From positions 1 to 64,000 of the forward strand of contig JAFYQY010000013.1 in NCBI GenBank assembly GCA_017559685.1: 64,000 nt of DNA, in the 5' to 3' direction. This stretch comes from Alistipes sp. Lineage in GTDB: Bacteria > Bacteroidota > Bacteroidia > Bacteroidales > Rikenellaceae. The notes under the pieces were generated by a model. The model made no database searches. It worked only from the letters and a program-made list of their open reading frames with translations, and had not been told where the DNA came from. The translations under genes were made by a program, and so were the position numbers. Below, one piece after another: positions 35,121 through 42,422 of this stretch; the stretch's first letter is position 1; every line of letters begins with the position of its first letter.

Positions 35121-35532
35121 CGCTATGTTGCTCGGTCTAACAGCCCTCTTTGCACCCATAAAACCCGTAGTTTTGTGCGCCCTGACCTTTGTCTGCATCG
35201 ACTTCGTAACGGGGGTACTCGCCTCCCGTTGCGAGGCGAAGCGCAGGGGCGAAAAGTGGTACTTCTCCTCGCACGAAGCGTGGCGCACCATCCGCAAGGC
35301 GGGCTTCGTACTACTCTCTATAGCAATGAGTTGGCTTATCGAATATTGCATTCTCGACTTTATTACGCTCAACATCACACGCATCGTGGCAGGGGCGATT
35401 TGCGGAGTGGAGATGTGGTCGTTTCTGGAGAATGCCTCGGTATTGAGCGACACGAAGCTCTTCGAGTGGTTGCGCACCTATGTCAAACGAAAGGTCGAGA
35501 AGGAGATTGGCAAGTATGACGATGATGAGTAG
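35095..35532 (+). CDS. Phage holin, toxin-secretion/lysis type
   Basis: A 145-residue membrane protein with three hydrophobic segments (about 7-22, 25-45 and 75-105) and a charged C-terminus. The pattern CIDFVTGVLASRCEAKRRGEKW is the signature of the phage holin 4 (Cph1/HolC-like) family. A holin permeabilises the inner membrane so that the lysin can reach the wall. ATG at 35095 is chosen; it overlaps the connector gene, and its end overlaps the lysin by 17 bp. Confidence 0.8.
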   Translation: MEALYRGINAMLLGLTALFAPIKPVVLCALTFVCIDFVTGVLASRCEAKRRGEKWYFSSHEAWRTIRKAGFVLLSIAMSWLIEYCILDFITLNITRIVAGAICGVEMWSFLENASVLSDTKLFEWLRTYVKRKVEKEIGKYDDDE

Positions 35533-35941
35533 AGGCCTACGCAACAACAACCCAGGGAATATTCGTCTCGGCTCAGTGCGCTATAAGGGCGAGAGGGCAA
35601 AGAGTAGCGACTCGGCATTTCGCCAATTCGAGAGTATGGAGTGGGGCTATCGAGCGATGTTTGTGTTGCTCCACTCCTACGCCCTGAAGCACAACTGTCG
35701 CACCCTGCACTCGATGATTAACCGCTACGCACCACCTATTGAGAACCACACCGAGAACTACATCCGACGTGTAGCCTACGCCACTCACCTCTCGCCCGAC
35801 GAGACAATTTCGACCACCGACCGAGGCGTGATGACCGCCGTCGTAGCGGCAATGTCGGAGGTGGAGAATGGCGTGGAGGCCGATATGGCAACAATTTGGC
35901 GTGGTTGGGAACTTTTTATTGCAGATTTCTGCCCAAAATAG
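35516..35941 (+). CDS. Lysozyme-like muramidase (structural protein P5 type)
   Basis: A 141-residue protein starting with SRGLRNNNPGNIRLG, the hallmark of the Bacteroidetes phage P5-like muralytic family. Further conserved parts are RQFESMEWGYRAMFVLL and the TLHSMINRYAPPIENHTENYI helix. It is likely the endolysin. The start at 35516 (MTMMSRG) follows an AAGGAG SD-like site about 10 bp upstream; ATGs at 35522 and 35525 are possible. It overlaps the holin gene. Its stop nearly touches the comEC promoter. Confidence 0.8.
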   Translation: MTMMSRGLRNNNPGNIRLGSVRYKGERAKSSDSAFRQFESMEWGYRAMFVLLHSYALKHNCRTLHSMINRYAPPIENHTENYIRRVAYATHLSPDETISTTDRGVMTAVVAAMSEVENGVEADMATIWRGWELFIADFCPK

Positions 35942-35942
35942 T

Positions 35943-35950
35943 TATCTTTG
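35943..35950 (+). promoter_or_regulatory. -7 box of comEC
   Basis: TATCTTTG lies 9 bp before the comEC ATG (35959), so the leader would be only a few bases. It fixes the start at 35959, not at the ATG at 35896 inside the lysin gene. Confidence 0.65.
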
Positions 35951-35958
35951 TAGTAGCT

Positions 35959-37416
35959 ATGAGAGGGCAAACCGAAAATCTGAAAAATCGTATCGCAAAG
36001 ATACCTATGGCGATGGTAGTCGTACCGTTTGCCGTGGGTATCTTTGTTGTTGATGGCTACAGCGTTCCTCTGTGGCTCTTGGTTTCCACCTGCATCATCT
36101 CGGTTGCGGGCGTTATTCTGCTTAAGAAGCGCTGGCAACTCCTCGCTCTGCTAGTTGCACTGATGACTACGGGCGGGCTTATACATTCTGTCTCGTTCAG
36201 GGGCGAAATTCCCTACAACACCCCACTCGAAATGGGGATTCGGGTGGAGAGTTCTTCGGTCGATCGCAAGGGTTACACCTCGGCCGAAGCGAAGATTGAG
36301 GAGTGCGAATTGGCCGAACTCGTCGAGCGAAAGATTGCACTCTGGGGCGACTCGCTTATCCACTTTAGGGCGGGCGATAGGCTCCACATCACAACCCCGA
36401 TTCGCCCTTTCCGTGCCGAGCGAGAGAGGTATGCGAAGTTGATGCATCACCGAGGTTTTGTCGGTTCGATAACTGTAAATCATCGTGCCACCTACAGCTA
36501 CATCCCAACCGAGGGTAACACCCTGCACGATTGGGCGGTAGGACGGCTACGAGGGGCAATGAGCGAGGGCGACGGGCGAGCCGTAGTGCTGGCTATGACC
36601 ACGGGCGAAAGGGGCGAAATCCGAGAGGCATTACGACAAAGCTACTCGGCGAGTGGTGCTTCGCATCTGCTTGCGGTTTCGGGTTTGCATATTGGTATCG
36701 CCTTTATGCTGATAAATTTGCTGCTTCTGCCGTTGGTGTTGCTACGTCACGGAAATGTTGTGCGGTCGGTGGTCGCCATCACGCTCATTTGGCTCTACGT
36801 ATGGCTCTGCGGTATGTCGCCAAGCGCAGTCAGGGCAGCTATAATGTTCTCATTGCTCCAATTTTCGCTCTCATCGTTGCGAGAGTATGTCAGCGTAAAC
36901 ATCCTCGCAGGAACCGCCTTTGCAATGTTGGCTCTCGACTCACATCTGCTGTTCGACATCTCGTTCCAGCTCTCGTTCATAGCCGTAGCGGGTATTATTC
37001 TGTGGGCAATGCCCCTCTACAGATTGTGCGCCACCCGCTTCAAGGCGGTCAATATCTTGCTCGGCATTATGCTTGTCGGCCTAGCCTCTACCCTCTCCAC
37101 AATGCCACTCGTATCGCACAGCTTTGCGACGCTCTCGGCGGTGGGCATTTTGATAAACCCCGCAGTTGTGCTCCTTGCCAACGTCATCGTCTTGGCGGGC
37201 GTTGTTGCACTCGCCATTCCGCCTGTGGGCATCGTGGCCGAGTGTGTTGCCGAGTGGCAAAACAGCATCGTCGAGTGGGCGGCATCGCTCCCATACAGCC
37301 ACTTCGATTTCTCGATTTCGGAGGGTGCGATGTGGGGCATATATGCGCTGTATGCAGTGGTTACCATTCTGATTTTTTCGATACCTCGCAAGAAAAAAGA
37401 GGTAAAAATTGAGTAA
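35959..37416 (+). CDS. comEC: ComEC/Rec2-type DNA uptake channel, short form
   Basis: A 485-residue inner-membrane protein with roughly ten hydrophobic segments. The N-terminal OB-like soluble region (about 65-190) is followed by the competence domain with SASGASHLLAVSGLHIG near 235, LCGMSPSAVRAAIM near 290 and FQLSFIAVAGIILW. The metallo-beta-lactamase domain found in full-length ComEC (about 700 residues) is absent; this short form is common in Bacteroidetes. It transports single-stranded DNA in competent bacteria. Neighbours are the phage-like cluster and a methyltransferase gene 18 bp downstream. Confidence 0.88.
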   Translation: MRGQTENLKNRIAKIPMAMVVVPFAVGIFVVDGYSVPLWLLVSTCIISVAGVILLKKRWQLLALLVALMTTGGLIHSVSFRGEIPYNTPLEMGIRVESSSVDRKGYTSAEAKIEECELAELVERKIALWGDSLIHFRAGDRLHITTPIRPFRAERERYAKLMHHRGFVGSITVNHRATYSYIPTEGNTLHDWAVGRLRGAMSEGDGRAVVLAMTTGERGEIREALRQSYSASGASHLLAVSGLHIGIAFMLINLLLLPLVLLRHGNVVRSVVAITLIWLYVWLCGMSPSAVRAAIMFSLLQFSLSSLREYVSVNILAGTAFAMLALDSHLLFDISFQLSFIAVAGIILWAMPLYRLCATRFKAVNILLGIMLVGLASTLSTMPLVSHSFATLSAVGILINPAVVLLANVIVLAGVVALAIPPVGIVAECVAEWQNSIVEWAASLPYSHFDFSISEGAMWGIYALYAVVTILIFSIPRKKKEVKIE

Positions 37417-37422
37417 AAACAC

Positions 37423-37430
37423 TATCTTTG
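37423..37430 (+). promoter_or_regulatory. -7 box very close to the methyltransferase ATG
   Basis: TATCTTTG ends 4 bp before the ATG at 37435. If active, the transcript would be leaderless, since start sites lie about 7 bp after this box. Confidence 0.5.
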
Positions 37431-37434
37431 CACT

Positions 37435-38583
37435 ATGTTTACCGCAGAGGAGTTCGCAATACTATGTAGCGAGGAGTGCTACGAGGCTGTCAAGGCTAAT
37501 ATCGACCGCAAACCGACCGATATAGCCCTCGACAAGCGTGTGGCTCACGCCTCGGTGGTTGCTACGCAGGTCAAGAATCTGCAAAAGGCTCGCACCAAGC
37601 TCCCATCCTACTATGCCGTTCAGGCGATAGTTCCAACCCTCGCCTACGAGCAGTCGTCGAGCGAGGAGTGCGCCGAGCGCAAGCAACTCGAGGGCGAGAG
37701 CGTCTTGGACTTGACGTGCGGCTTAGGTGTCGATTCGCTCGCTCTGGCGAAGCGATTTAAGAGAGTTGTAACCCTCGAGCGCAACGAGATGGTGGCAAAG
37801 GTGGCTCGTGAGAACTTCCGACGACTCGGTGCCGAGAATATCGAGGTTGTCTGCTCGTCGGCCGAGGAGTATCTCGCCACCTGTACCGACCACTTCGATT
37901 GGTGCTTTTCCGACCCCGATCGTCGAGGTGCAAAGGGCGAGAAGTTGGTACGTCTGGAGGAGTGTTCGCCAAACGTAGTGGCGTTGATGCCTACCCTGAA
38001 GCGCATTGCCGATAAGATTTGCATAAAATGTTCGCCACTCTTCGATGTCGACGAAGCATTCCGACTCTTTGGCGACTGCGCCGTCGAGACCGTATCGCTC
38101 GGGGGCGAGGCGAAGGAGGTGAATATCTATATCGACGGCTCTGCACCACACCTTACAGCTGTGGCGGTGGGCATAGGCGAGTTTTCGTCGAGCATCGAGG
38201 AGCGCAACTCGGCAAGATGGAGCGCACAGCCAAGCGGCCTCTCGCAATATCGCTATATAACCCTACCCGATGTGGCGCTGCAACACTCACGAATGGTGGC
38301 TGTGGCATTCGAGGGCAAATGCGATGTGTGGTCAAACAATGGCGTGGCACTCTCTGTCGAGAAGCCCGAAGGTGTCTTGGGACGAACCTTCGAGGTGGAG
38401 GCAATATACAATATTGACAGTGCGTTTAAGCGAGTAATCAAGGGTGCAAAGGCGGAGATTTACCGCCGAGATTTCCCGATGGCAAATGCCGAGATATGCA
38501 AGCGTTACCGCTGTTCGGAGGGTGGCAAGGAGAAGTGGTGCTTCACCCGAATAGGAGAGAACTTTATTGCGATAAAGTTTTAG
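37435..38583 (+). CDS. Class I SAM-dependent methyltransferase with THUMP-like region
   Basis: A 382-residue protein with the SAM-binding motif LDLTCGLGVDSLALA (about 92-106), the acidic motif II VVTLERNEM, and FDWCFSDPDRRG near 157, whose DPDRR motif marks the family. The C-terminal third resembles a THUMP-like RNA-binding region. The target is likely RNA but is unknown. It follows comEC by 18 bp. Confidence 0.82.
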   Translation: MFTAEEFAILCSEECYEAVKANIDRKPTDIALDKRVAHASVVATQVKNLQKARTKLPSYYAVQAIVPTLAYEQSSSEECAERKQLEGESVLDLTCGLGVDSLALAKRFKRVVTLERNEMVAKVARENFRRLGAENIEVVCSSAEEYLATCTDHFDWCFSDPDRRGAKGEKLVRLEECSPNVVALMPTLKRIADKICIKCSPLFDVDEAFRLFGDCAVETVSLGGEAKEVNIYIDGSAPHLTAVAVGIGEFSSSIEERNSARWSAQPSGLSQYRYITLPDVALQHSRMVAVAFEGKCDVWSNNGVALSVEKPEGVLGRTFEVEAIYNIDSAFKRVIKGAKAEIYRRDFPMANAEICKRYRCSEGGKEKWCFTRIGENFIAIKF

Positions 38584-38633
38584 ACGAGAGAAATTAGTAG
38601 TTTTTAAACTCATTTTTAATTCCCCAAATGTGG
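38584..38633. other. Short spacer, no gene
   Basis: AT-rich spacer between the methyltransferase stop and the repeat element; no hairpin or promoter recognised. Confidence 0.5.
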
Positions 38634-38753
38634 AAATCGGAGGCGATGAGACTATTTTTGTGCGTTACGCAGTGGCGAAAAGCGGAGCATAGTTAGCCTA
38701 TGTGAGCATTTACGACGCAAGTAAGGTGCAAAAAGAGACCATCGGAACGATTT
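38634..38753 (+). repeat. Dispersed hairpin element, copy 2
   Basis: A 120-bp copy with clear imperfect terminal repeats. The left end AAATCGGAGGCGATGAGACT and the reverse complement of the right end AAATCGTTCCGATGGTCTCT match at most positions; both continue into TTTTTGTGC-like sequence. The centre is CATAG-ttagc-CTATG. It lies just upstream of the DUF2520 gene. Confidence 0.85.
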
Positions 38754-38790
38754 AGGGTTCAAATAGAGAACCGACTAAAAGTTTGAATAT

Positions 38791-39567
38791 ATGAAAATAG
38801 TAATAGTTGGTAGTGGAAATGTGGCGGAGTCGTTGGCTCAGGCGGTAGCCGAGGCTGAGGGTTTGGAGCTTGTGCAGATATTTGCCCGCAACGAGGAGCG
38901 TGGTCGCAAGGTTGCCGAGTTGGCGCAGACCGAGTGGAGCGGAAGCGAGCTCAAGGAGGCTGACTTGTACCTCATTTCGGTAAGCGACAACGCTGTGGCC
39001 GAGGTTGCCAAGTCGTTGCCAATACCCGAGGGTGCAGTTGTGGCGCATACCGCAGGGTGTTGCACGCTCGATTCGCTCGCACCCCACACCCATCGTGCTG
39101 TGGTCTACCCTTTCCAGACCTTTACCGCAGGTCGTAAGGTCGACTTTACGAAGGGTTACATCTTCTTGGAGGGTGCTACCGACCACGCCTTGAAAACTAT
39201 CGAGGAGTTGGCGCACGCCCTGACCGAGAATGTTCTGCCAGCCGATACGGCACGCCGAGCAGTTATTCACCTCTCGGGCGTCTTTGCCTGCAACTTCGCA
39301 AATGCGATGTACGCCAATGCTGCCGAGGTGTTGGCAAAGGAGGGGTTGCCTTTCGACATCGTGGCTCCCGTGATTGAGGAGACCGCAAAGAAGGTTATCG
39401 AGTCTAAGAACCCTGCCCACTCACAGACGGGCCCTGCCCGACGTGGCGACAGCCAGACACTCGAACGCCACCGCAAGATGTTGGCCGACGAGGTGCAAAA
39501 GAGAGAAATTTATGACAAAATAAGTGAAGATATATGGCACAGAACAAAAACTTCAAAGAACTTTTAG
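38791..39567 (+). CDS. Rossmann-fold DUF2520 dehydrogenase-like protein
   Basis: A 258-residue protein with an N-terminal NAD(P)-binding fold (IVIVGSGNVAESLAQA) and a C-terminal helical DUF2520 domain with HLSGVFACNFANAMY and PVIEETAKKV. The family resembles pyrroline-5-carboxylate reductase and 6-phosphogluconate dehydrogenase in layout, but its substrate is not known to me. It overlaps the kdsC gene by 34 bp, so translation is coupled. Confidence 0.85.
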   Translation: MKIVIVGSGNVAESLAQAVAEAEGLELVQIFARNEERGRKVAELAQTEWSGSELKEADLYLISVSDNAVAEVAKSLPIPEGAVVAHTAGCCTLDSLAPHTHRAVVYPFQTFTAGRKVDFTKGYIFLEGATDHALKTIEELAHALTENVLPADTARRAVIHLSGVFACNFANAMYANAAEVLAKEGLPFDIVAPVIEETAKKVIESKNPAHSQTGPARRGDSQTLERHRKMLADEVQKREIYDKISEDIWHRTKTSKNF

Positions 39568-40094
39568 CCGATGTCGAGGCTATCGTCTTCGATGTAGATG
39601 GCGTGATGACCGACGGTGGCATTATGCCGTTGGCGGATGGCGATTTCATTCGTAAGTACAACGCCAAGGATGGTTATGCGTTGGCATACGCCGCATCGCA
39701 CGGCTTCAATATAGGTGTTATCTCGGGCGGCTTTGGCAAGGCATTGGAGAGCCGTATGGGACGACTCCACATCGAGCACTACTATCTCGGTTGTATGGAT
39801 AAGATTGCAGCTATCGACGACTTTATCGCAAAGACGGGCGTTAAGCGTGAGAACATAATCTATATGGGCGACGACATTCCCGACTTGGAGGTGTTGCGCT
39901 ATGTGGGCATCCCCGTAGCTCCAGCCGACGCTTGTAGCGAAGTGTTGCAGGCGGCAGTCTACATCTCGGAGCGCAAGGGTGGCGAGGGCGCTGTGCGTGA
40001 TATCATCGAGCAGGTGTTGCGAGTGAAGGGTATGTGGGCTTTGGACTCGAAGGGCGTTATTGCCGACGACTCGAAGGAGGTCGCTTCACGATAG
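39534..40094 (+). CDS. kdsC: KDO-8-phosphate phosphatase (HAD family)
   Basis: A 186-residue small HAD phosphatase. The DVDGVMTDGG loop carries the nucleophile Asp20 and general acid Asp22, and YMGDDIPDLEVL near 107 is motif III. The length and the lack of a cap domain match tetrameric KdsC, which removes phosphate from KDO 8-phosphate. The other KDO genes are at 13.5-16 kb. It overlaps the upstream gene by 34 bp and lies next to a CYTH gene. Confidence 0.92.
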   Translation: MAQNKNFKELLADVEAIVFDVDGVMTDGGIMPLADGDFIRKYNAKDGYALAYAASHGFNIGVISGGFGKALESRMGRLHIEHYYLGCMDKIAAIDDFIAKTGVKRENIIYMGDDIPDLEVLRYVGIPVAPADACSEVLQAAVYISERKGGEGAVRDIIEQVLRVKGMWALDSKGVIADDSKEVASR

Positions 40095-40095
40095 T

Positions 40096-40563
40096 ATGCA
40101 GGAGATAGAGCGCAAATATCTCACCGCCGACGAGTCGTGGCGTGAGAGCGTGAGCCGTTCGATGCGTATTGCACAGGGCTACCTCTGCAGTCGCAAGGTT
40201 ACCGCTCGTGTGCGTATATGCGATGATAAAGGTATACTCACTTTTAAGAGTAAGAGCCGTGACGGAGGGTTGAGCCGCTTCGAGTGGGAGCGTGAGATTC
40301 CTCTCGGCGTGGCGGAGCGACTGCTCGGCCGATGCAATGGCGTGATTGACAAGGTGCGCCATATCGTTGAGCACGAGGGACACACCTTCGAGGTGGATGA
40401 GTTTAAGGGCGAAAACGAAGGTCTAATTGTTGCCGAGGTGGAACTCTCCGCCTGCAACGAAGATGTCGCCCTACCACCGTGGATTGGCGACGAGGTGACG
40501 GGCATAAAGTGCTTCTACAACTCGTTCCTCACGAAGCATCCATTTAAGAGTTGGACAAAGTAA
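40096..40563 (+). CDS. CYTH-domain phosphohydrolase
   Basis: A 155-residue protein with the CYTH signature ExExK at E3, E5 and K7 (MQEIERKYL), plus alternating charged strands RVRICDDKGILTFKSK and HTFEVDEFKGENEGLIVAEVEL that line a tunnel in this fold. Relatives include inorganic triphosphatases. The start is the ATG at 40096, one base after the kdsC stop, because homologs begin with the EIERK motif. It ends in a strong terminator. Confidence 0.92.
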   Translation: MQEIERKYLTADESWRESVSRSMRIAQGYLCSRKVTARVRICDDKGILTFKSKSRDGGLSRFEWEREIPLGVAERLLGRCNGVIDKVRHIVEHEGHTFEVDEFKGENEGLIVAEVELSACNEDVALPPWIGDEVTGIKCFYNSFLTKHPFKSWTK

Positions 40564-40591
40564 AAGTCTGTCGAATACGACAGACTTTTTT
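40564..40591 (+). terminator. Rho-independent terminator after the CYTH gene
   Basis: AAGTCTGTCG (40564-40573) and CGACAGACTT (40578-40587) form a perfect 10-bp stem with loop AATA, followed by a T-run. The stem begins at the stop codon. Confidence 0.92.
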
Positions 40592-40594
40592 GTT

Positions 40595-40744
40595 GCTTTT
40601 AGCTATTGGCTTTTGGGGTTGGGGTATTATAGGATTTGATAGGATACGCACCTATAGTGCTTGATAGGATTAAATGGGATTTGATAGGATAGCCCTATAT
40701 TGTCCTATCAAGGGCAACGCCCGAATCCCATCGAGTCCTATTGC
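40595..40744. repeat. GCTTTTAGC box plus TTGATAGGAT word repeats
   Basis: GCTTTTAGCTATTGGCTTTT (40595-40614) is a copy of a box seen after other terminators. It is followed by three TTGATAGGAT words, AAATGGGAT, and then inverted words TCCTATCAA and AATCCCATCGAGTCCTATT around a short GGGC-aac-GCCC hairpin. The whole can fold into a long imperfect stem. No ORF of note. Confidence 0.7.
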
Positions 40745-40750
40745 GAACTC

Positions 40751-40794
40751 AATTCTTGTCAGAAGTTGTGAGATTGCGACTTATCACAAGAATT
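40751..40794. repeat. Palindromic element, empty (short) form
   Basis: A 44-bp element bounded by AATTCTTGT (40751) and ACAAGAATT (ending 40794). The same ends and inner sequence recur at 40965-41093 with an extra 85 bp in the middle. It lies between the word repeats and hairpin element copy 3. Confidence 0.85.
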
Positions 40795-40840
40795 ACAATT
40801 TTGATTTTAAGCAGATGGTTGCCAGGCGCACAAGGAGCCA

Positions 40841-40964
40841 AAAATCGTCAATGATTGAGCTATTTTTGAGACAAACGAAAAGCCCGATGCGCAGCATAGT
40901 AAACCTATGTGAGCAATCGGGCTATTGAAGAGCGGCTCGAAAAGAGCCAATCAGAACGGACTTT
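40841..40964 (+). repeat. Dispersed hairpin element, copy 3
   Basis: Left end AAAATCGTCAATGATTGAGC, centre CATAG-taaac-CTATG. In this copy the centre is flanked by a perfect second stem, AGCCCGAT with ATCGGGCT, that other copies replace by different pairing sequences. The right end is CCAATCAGAACGGACTTT, matching the left end in inverted form. It sits between the short and long forms of the palindromic element. Confidence 0.85.
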
Positions 40965-41093
40965 AATTCTTGTCAGAAGTTGTGAGATGTGGTGCATCAC
41001 AAAAGGAAGACCTTCGGGATAGTACAAGACGTACAGCCCGAAGGTCTTTACTATTTAGTGATGTGCCGCAGATTGCGACTTATCACAAGAATT
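40965..41093. repeat. Palindromic element, filled (long) form with inserted hairpin
   Basis: It shares 24 bp on the left and 20 bp on the right with the short form at 40751. The additional 85 bp (40989-41073) begins after GAGAT and ends with a repeated AGAT. The insert is itself a hairpin: GTGGTGCATCAC (40989-41000) with GTGATGTGCCGC (41058-41069), and inside it AAGACCTTCGGG (41007-41018) with CCCGAAGGTCTT (41037-41048). The inner stem can serve as the terminator of the minus-strand symporter gene, whose stop codon touches the right end. Confidence 0.85.
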
Positions 41094-42378
41094 ACTCAGT
41101 TGGGATGTTCTTATTTACATTCTTCGAACCCACCAATGCATAGTAGAGGAGGAATGCAAGACCTGCAACGATTACCCAGTAGCTTGCGAGGTAGTTACCC
41201 TTAGTTGCGGTAACAACAACACCCTGCAAGAGTGGGAGAATACCACCACCGCAAACCATTGCCATAAAGATACCTGCGCCCTTCTCAGTGTACTTGCCGA
41301 GACCCTCAACTGCGAGGTTGAAGATACCGCCCCACATTACTGATGTACAGAGACCGCAAAGTACGAGCAATGCAGCATTGATAGGCACCTCAGCCATTGT
41401 GAAGCCGTTTGCTCCGTCGAATACAGGCATCTTAACCAAGATCTCAGGATTCAAGAAGATTGCACCTACAACGAAGCCCAAGCCCAATACAGAAACTGCA
41501 GCAAGCATAGCCTTAGCCGAAACCTTTGCACCGAGTGCAGCACCCAAAAGACGACCTACGAGCATAAGCAACCAATATGTACCTGTAACCATACCTGCAA
41601 CACCTGTAGAGAGTGCGATAGCCTTAGGATCGATCAACCAGTCGTTCAAGAGGTTTGGAATACCTACCTCAACACCTACATAGATAAAGATAGCTACTGC
41701 ACCGAGAACGAAGTGACGGAACGACATTGGGCCATACTGAGACTTCTCCTCAACCTTTGCCTCAACTGCTGGGTTCTCAGGAATCTTAGTAAGGAGAACT
41801 ACCACGAATGCCAAAGCGAAGATTGCCAAAGCGGTGAACATCAATGGGAAAATCTGGCTAATCTGTGCCTTTGCGATATCGCCAAGCAAGAGACCTGTAA
41901 GCATAATAGTTGCAGTACCCATCAACGAGTTGAACGAGCCACCCACCTGAACGAGCTGGTTACCACGGTTACCACCGCCTGCCAACTTGTTCAACATAGG
42001 GTTAACAACAATGTTGAGCATACACATCGAGAAACCTGCAACGAATGCACCGAGGAGGTAAACACCAAATGCTACATTACCAGCCAAAAGACCAGCGATA
42101 GTCTGGATACCAACACCAATGAAACCTACACCTACAGCGGTGAGAGCAGTAAACTTGTAACCCTTCTTCTGCAAGATGATACCTGCAGGGATACCCATAA
42201 TTGCATAGGCAATAAAGTTACAGAATACGCCGAGCTTACCCATCCACTCTGCAACCTCGAACTGAGACTCGAGGACTTTACCCATTGGCGAAGCCAAGTT
42301 TGTCACGAACGAAATCATACCGAAGAGCAAAATGCACACGATAATCGCCGGCAACGTCGAATTTTGTTTTTGTGTCAT
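41092..42378 (-). CDS. FucP/GluP-type sugar:proton symporter
   Basis: A 428-residue major facilitator protein with about twelve membrane helices. The stretch GKLGVFCNFIAYAIMGIPAGIILQKKGYK and the NPMLNKLAGGG and QVGGSFNSLMG loops match the L-fucose permease/glucose-galactose transporter group. It imports a hexose or deoxyhexose with protons. Fucose is a reasonable guess, but no fucose catabolic gene lies nearby. It follows the polyprenyl synthase gene on the same strand by 44 bp. Confidence 0.85.
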   Translation of the reverse strand: MTQKQNSTLPAIIVCILLFGMISFVTNLASPMGKVLESQFEVAEWMGKLGVFCNFIAYAIMGIPAGIILQKKGYKFTALTAVGVGFIGVGIQTIAGLLAGNVAFGVYLLGAFVAGFSMCMLNIVVNPMLNKLAGGGNRGNQLVQVGGSFNSLMGTATIMLTGLLLGDIAKAQISQIFPLMFTALAIFALAFVVVLLTKIPENPAVEAKVEEKSQYGPMSFRHFVLGAVAIFIYVGVEVGIPNLLNDWLIDPKAIALSTGVAGMVTGTYWLLMLVGRLLGAALGAKVSAKAMLAAVSVLGLGFVVGAIFLNPEILVKMPVFDGANGFTMAEVPINAALLVLCGLCTSVMWGGIFNLAVEGLGKYTEKGAGIFMAMVCGGGILPLLQGVVVTATKGNYLASYWVIVAGLAFLLYYALVGSKNVNKNIPTE

Positions 42379-42422
42379 AATTTTTTTAGTTTTTTATAGG
42401 TTAAAAATATAAAGTTTTTCTC

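Noticed and set aside
27018..35941. A complete inducible prophage
   Set aside because: No integrase, repressor, terminase, replication genes or att repeats could be found, although unrecognised genes prevent a final exclusion.
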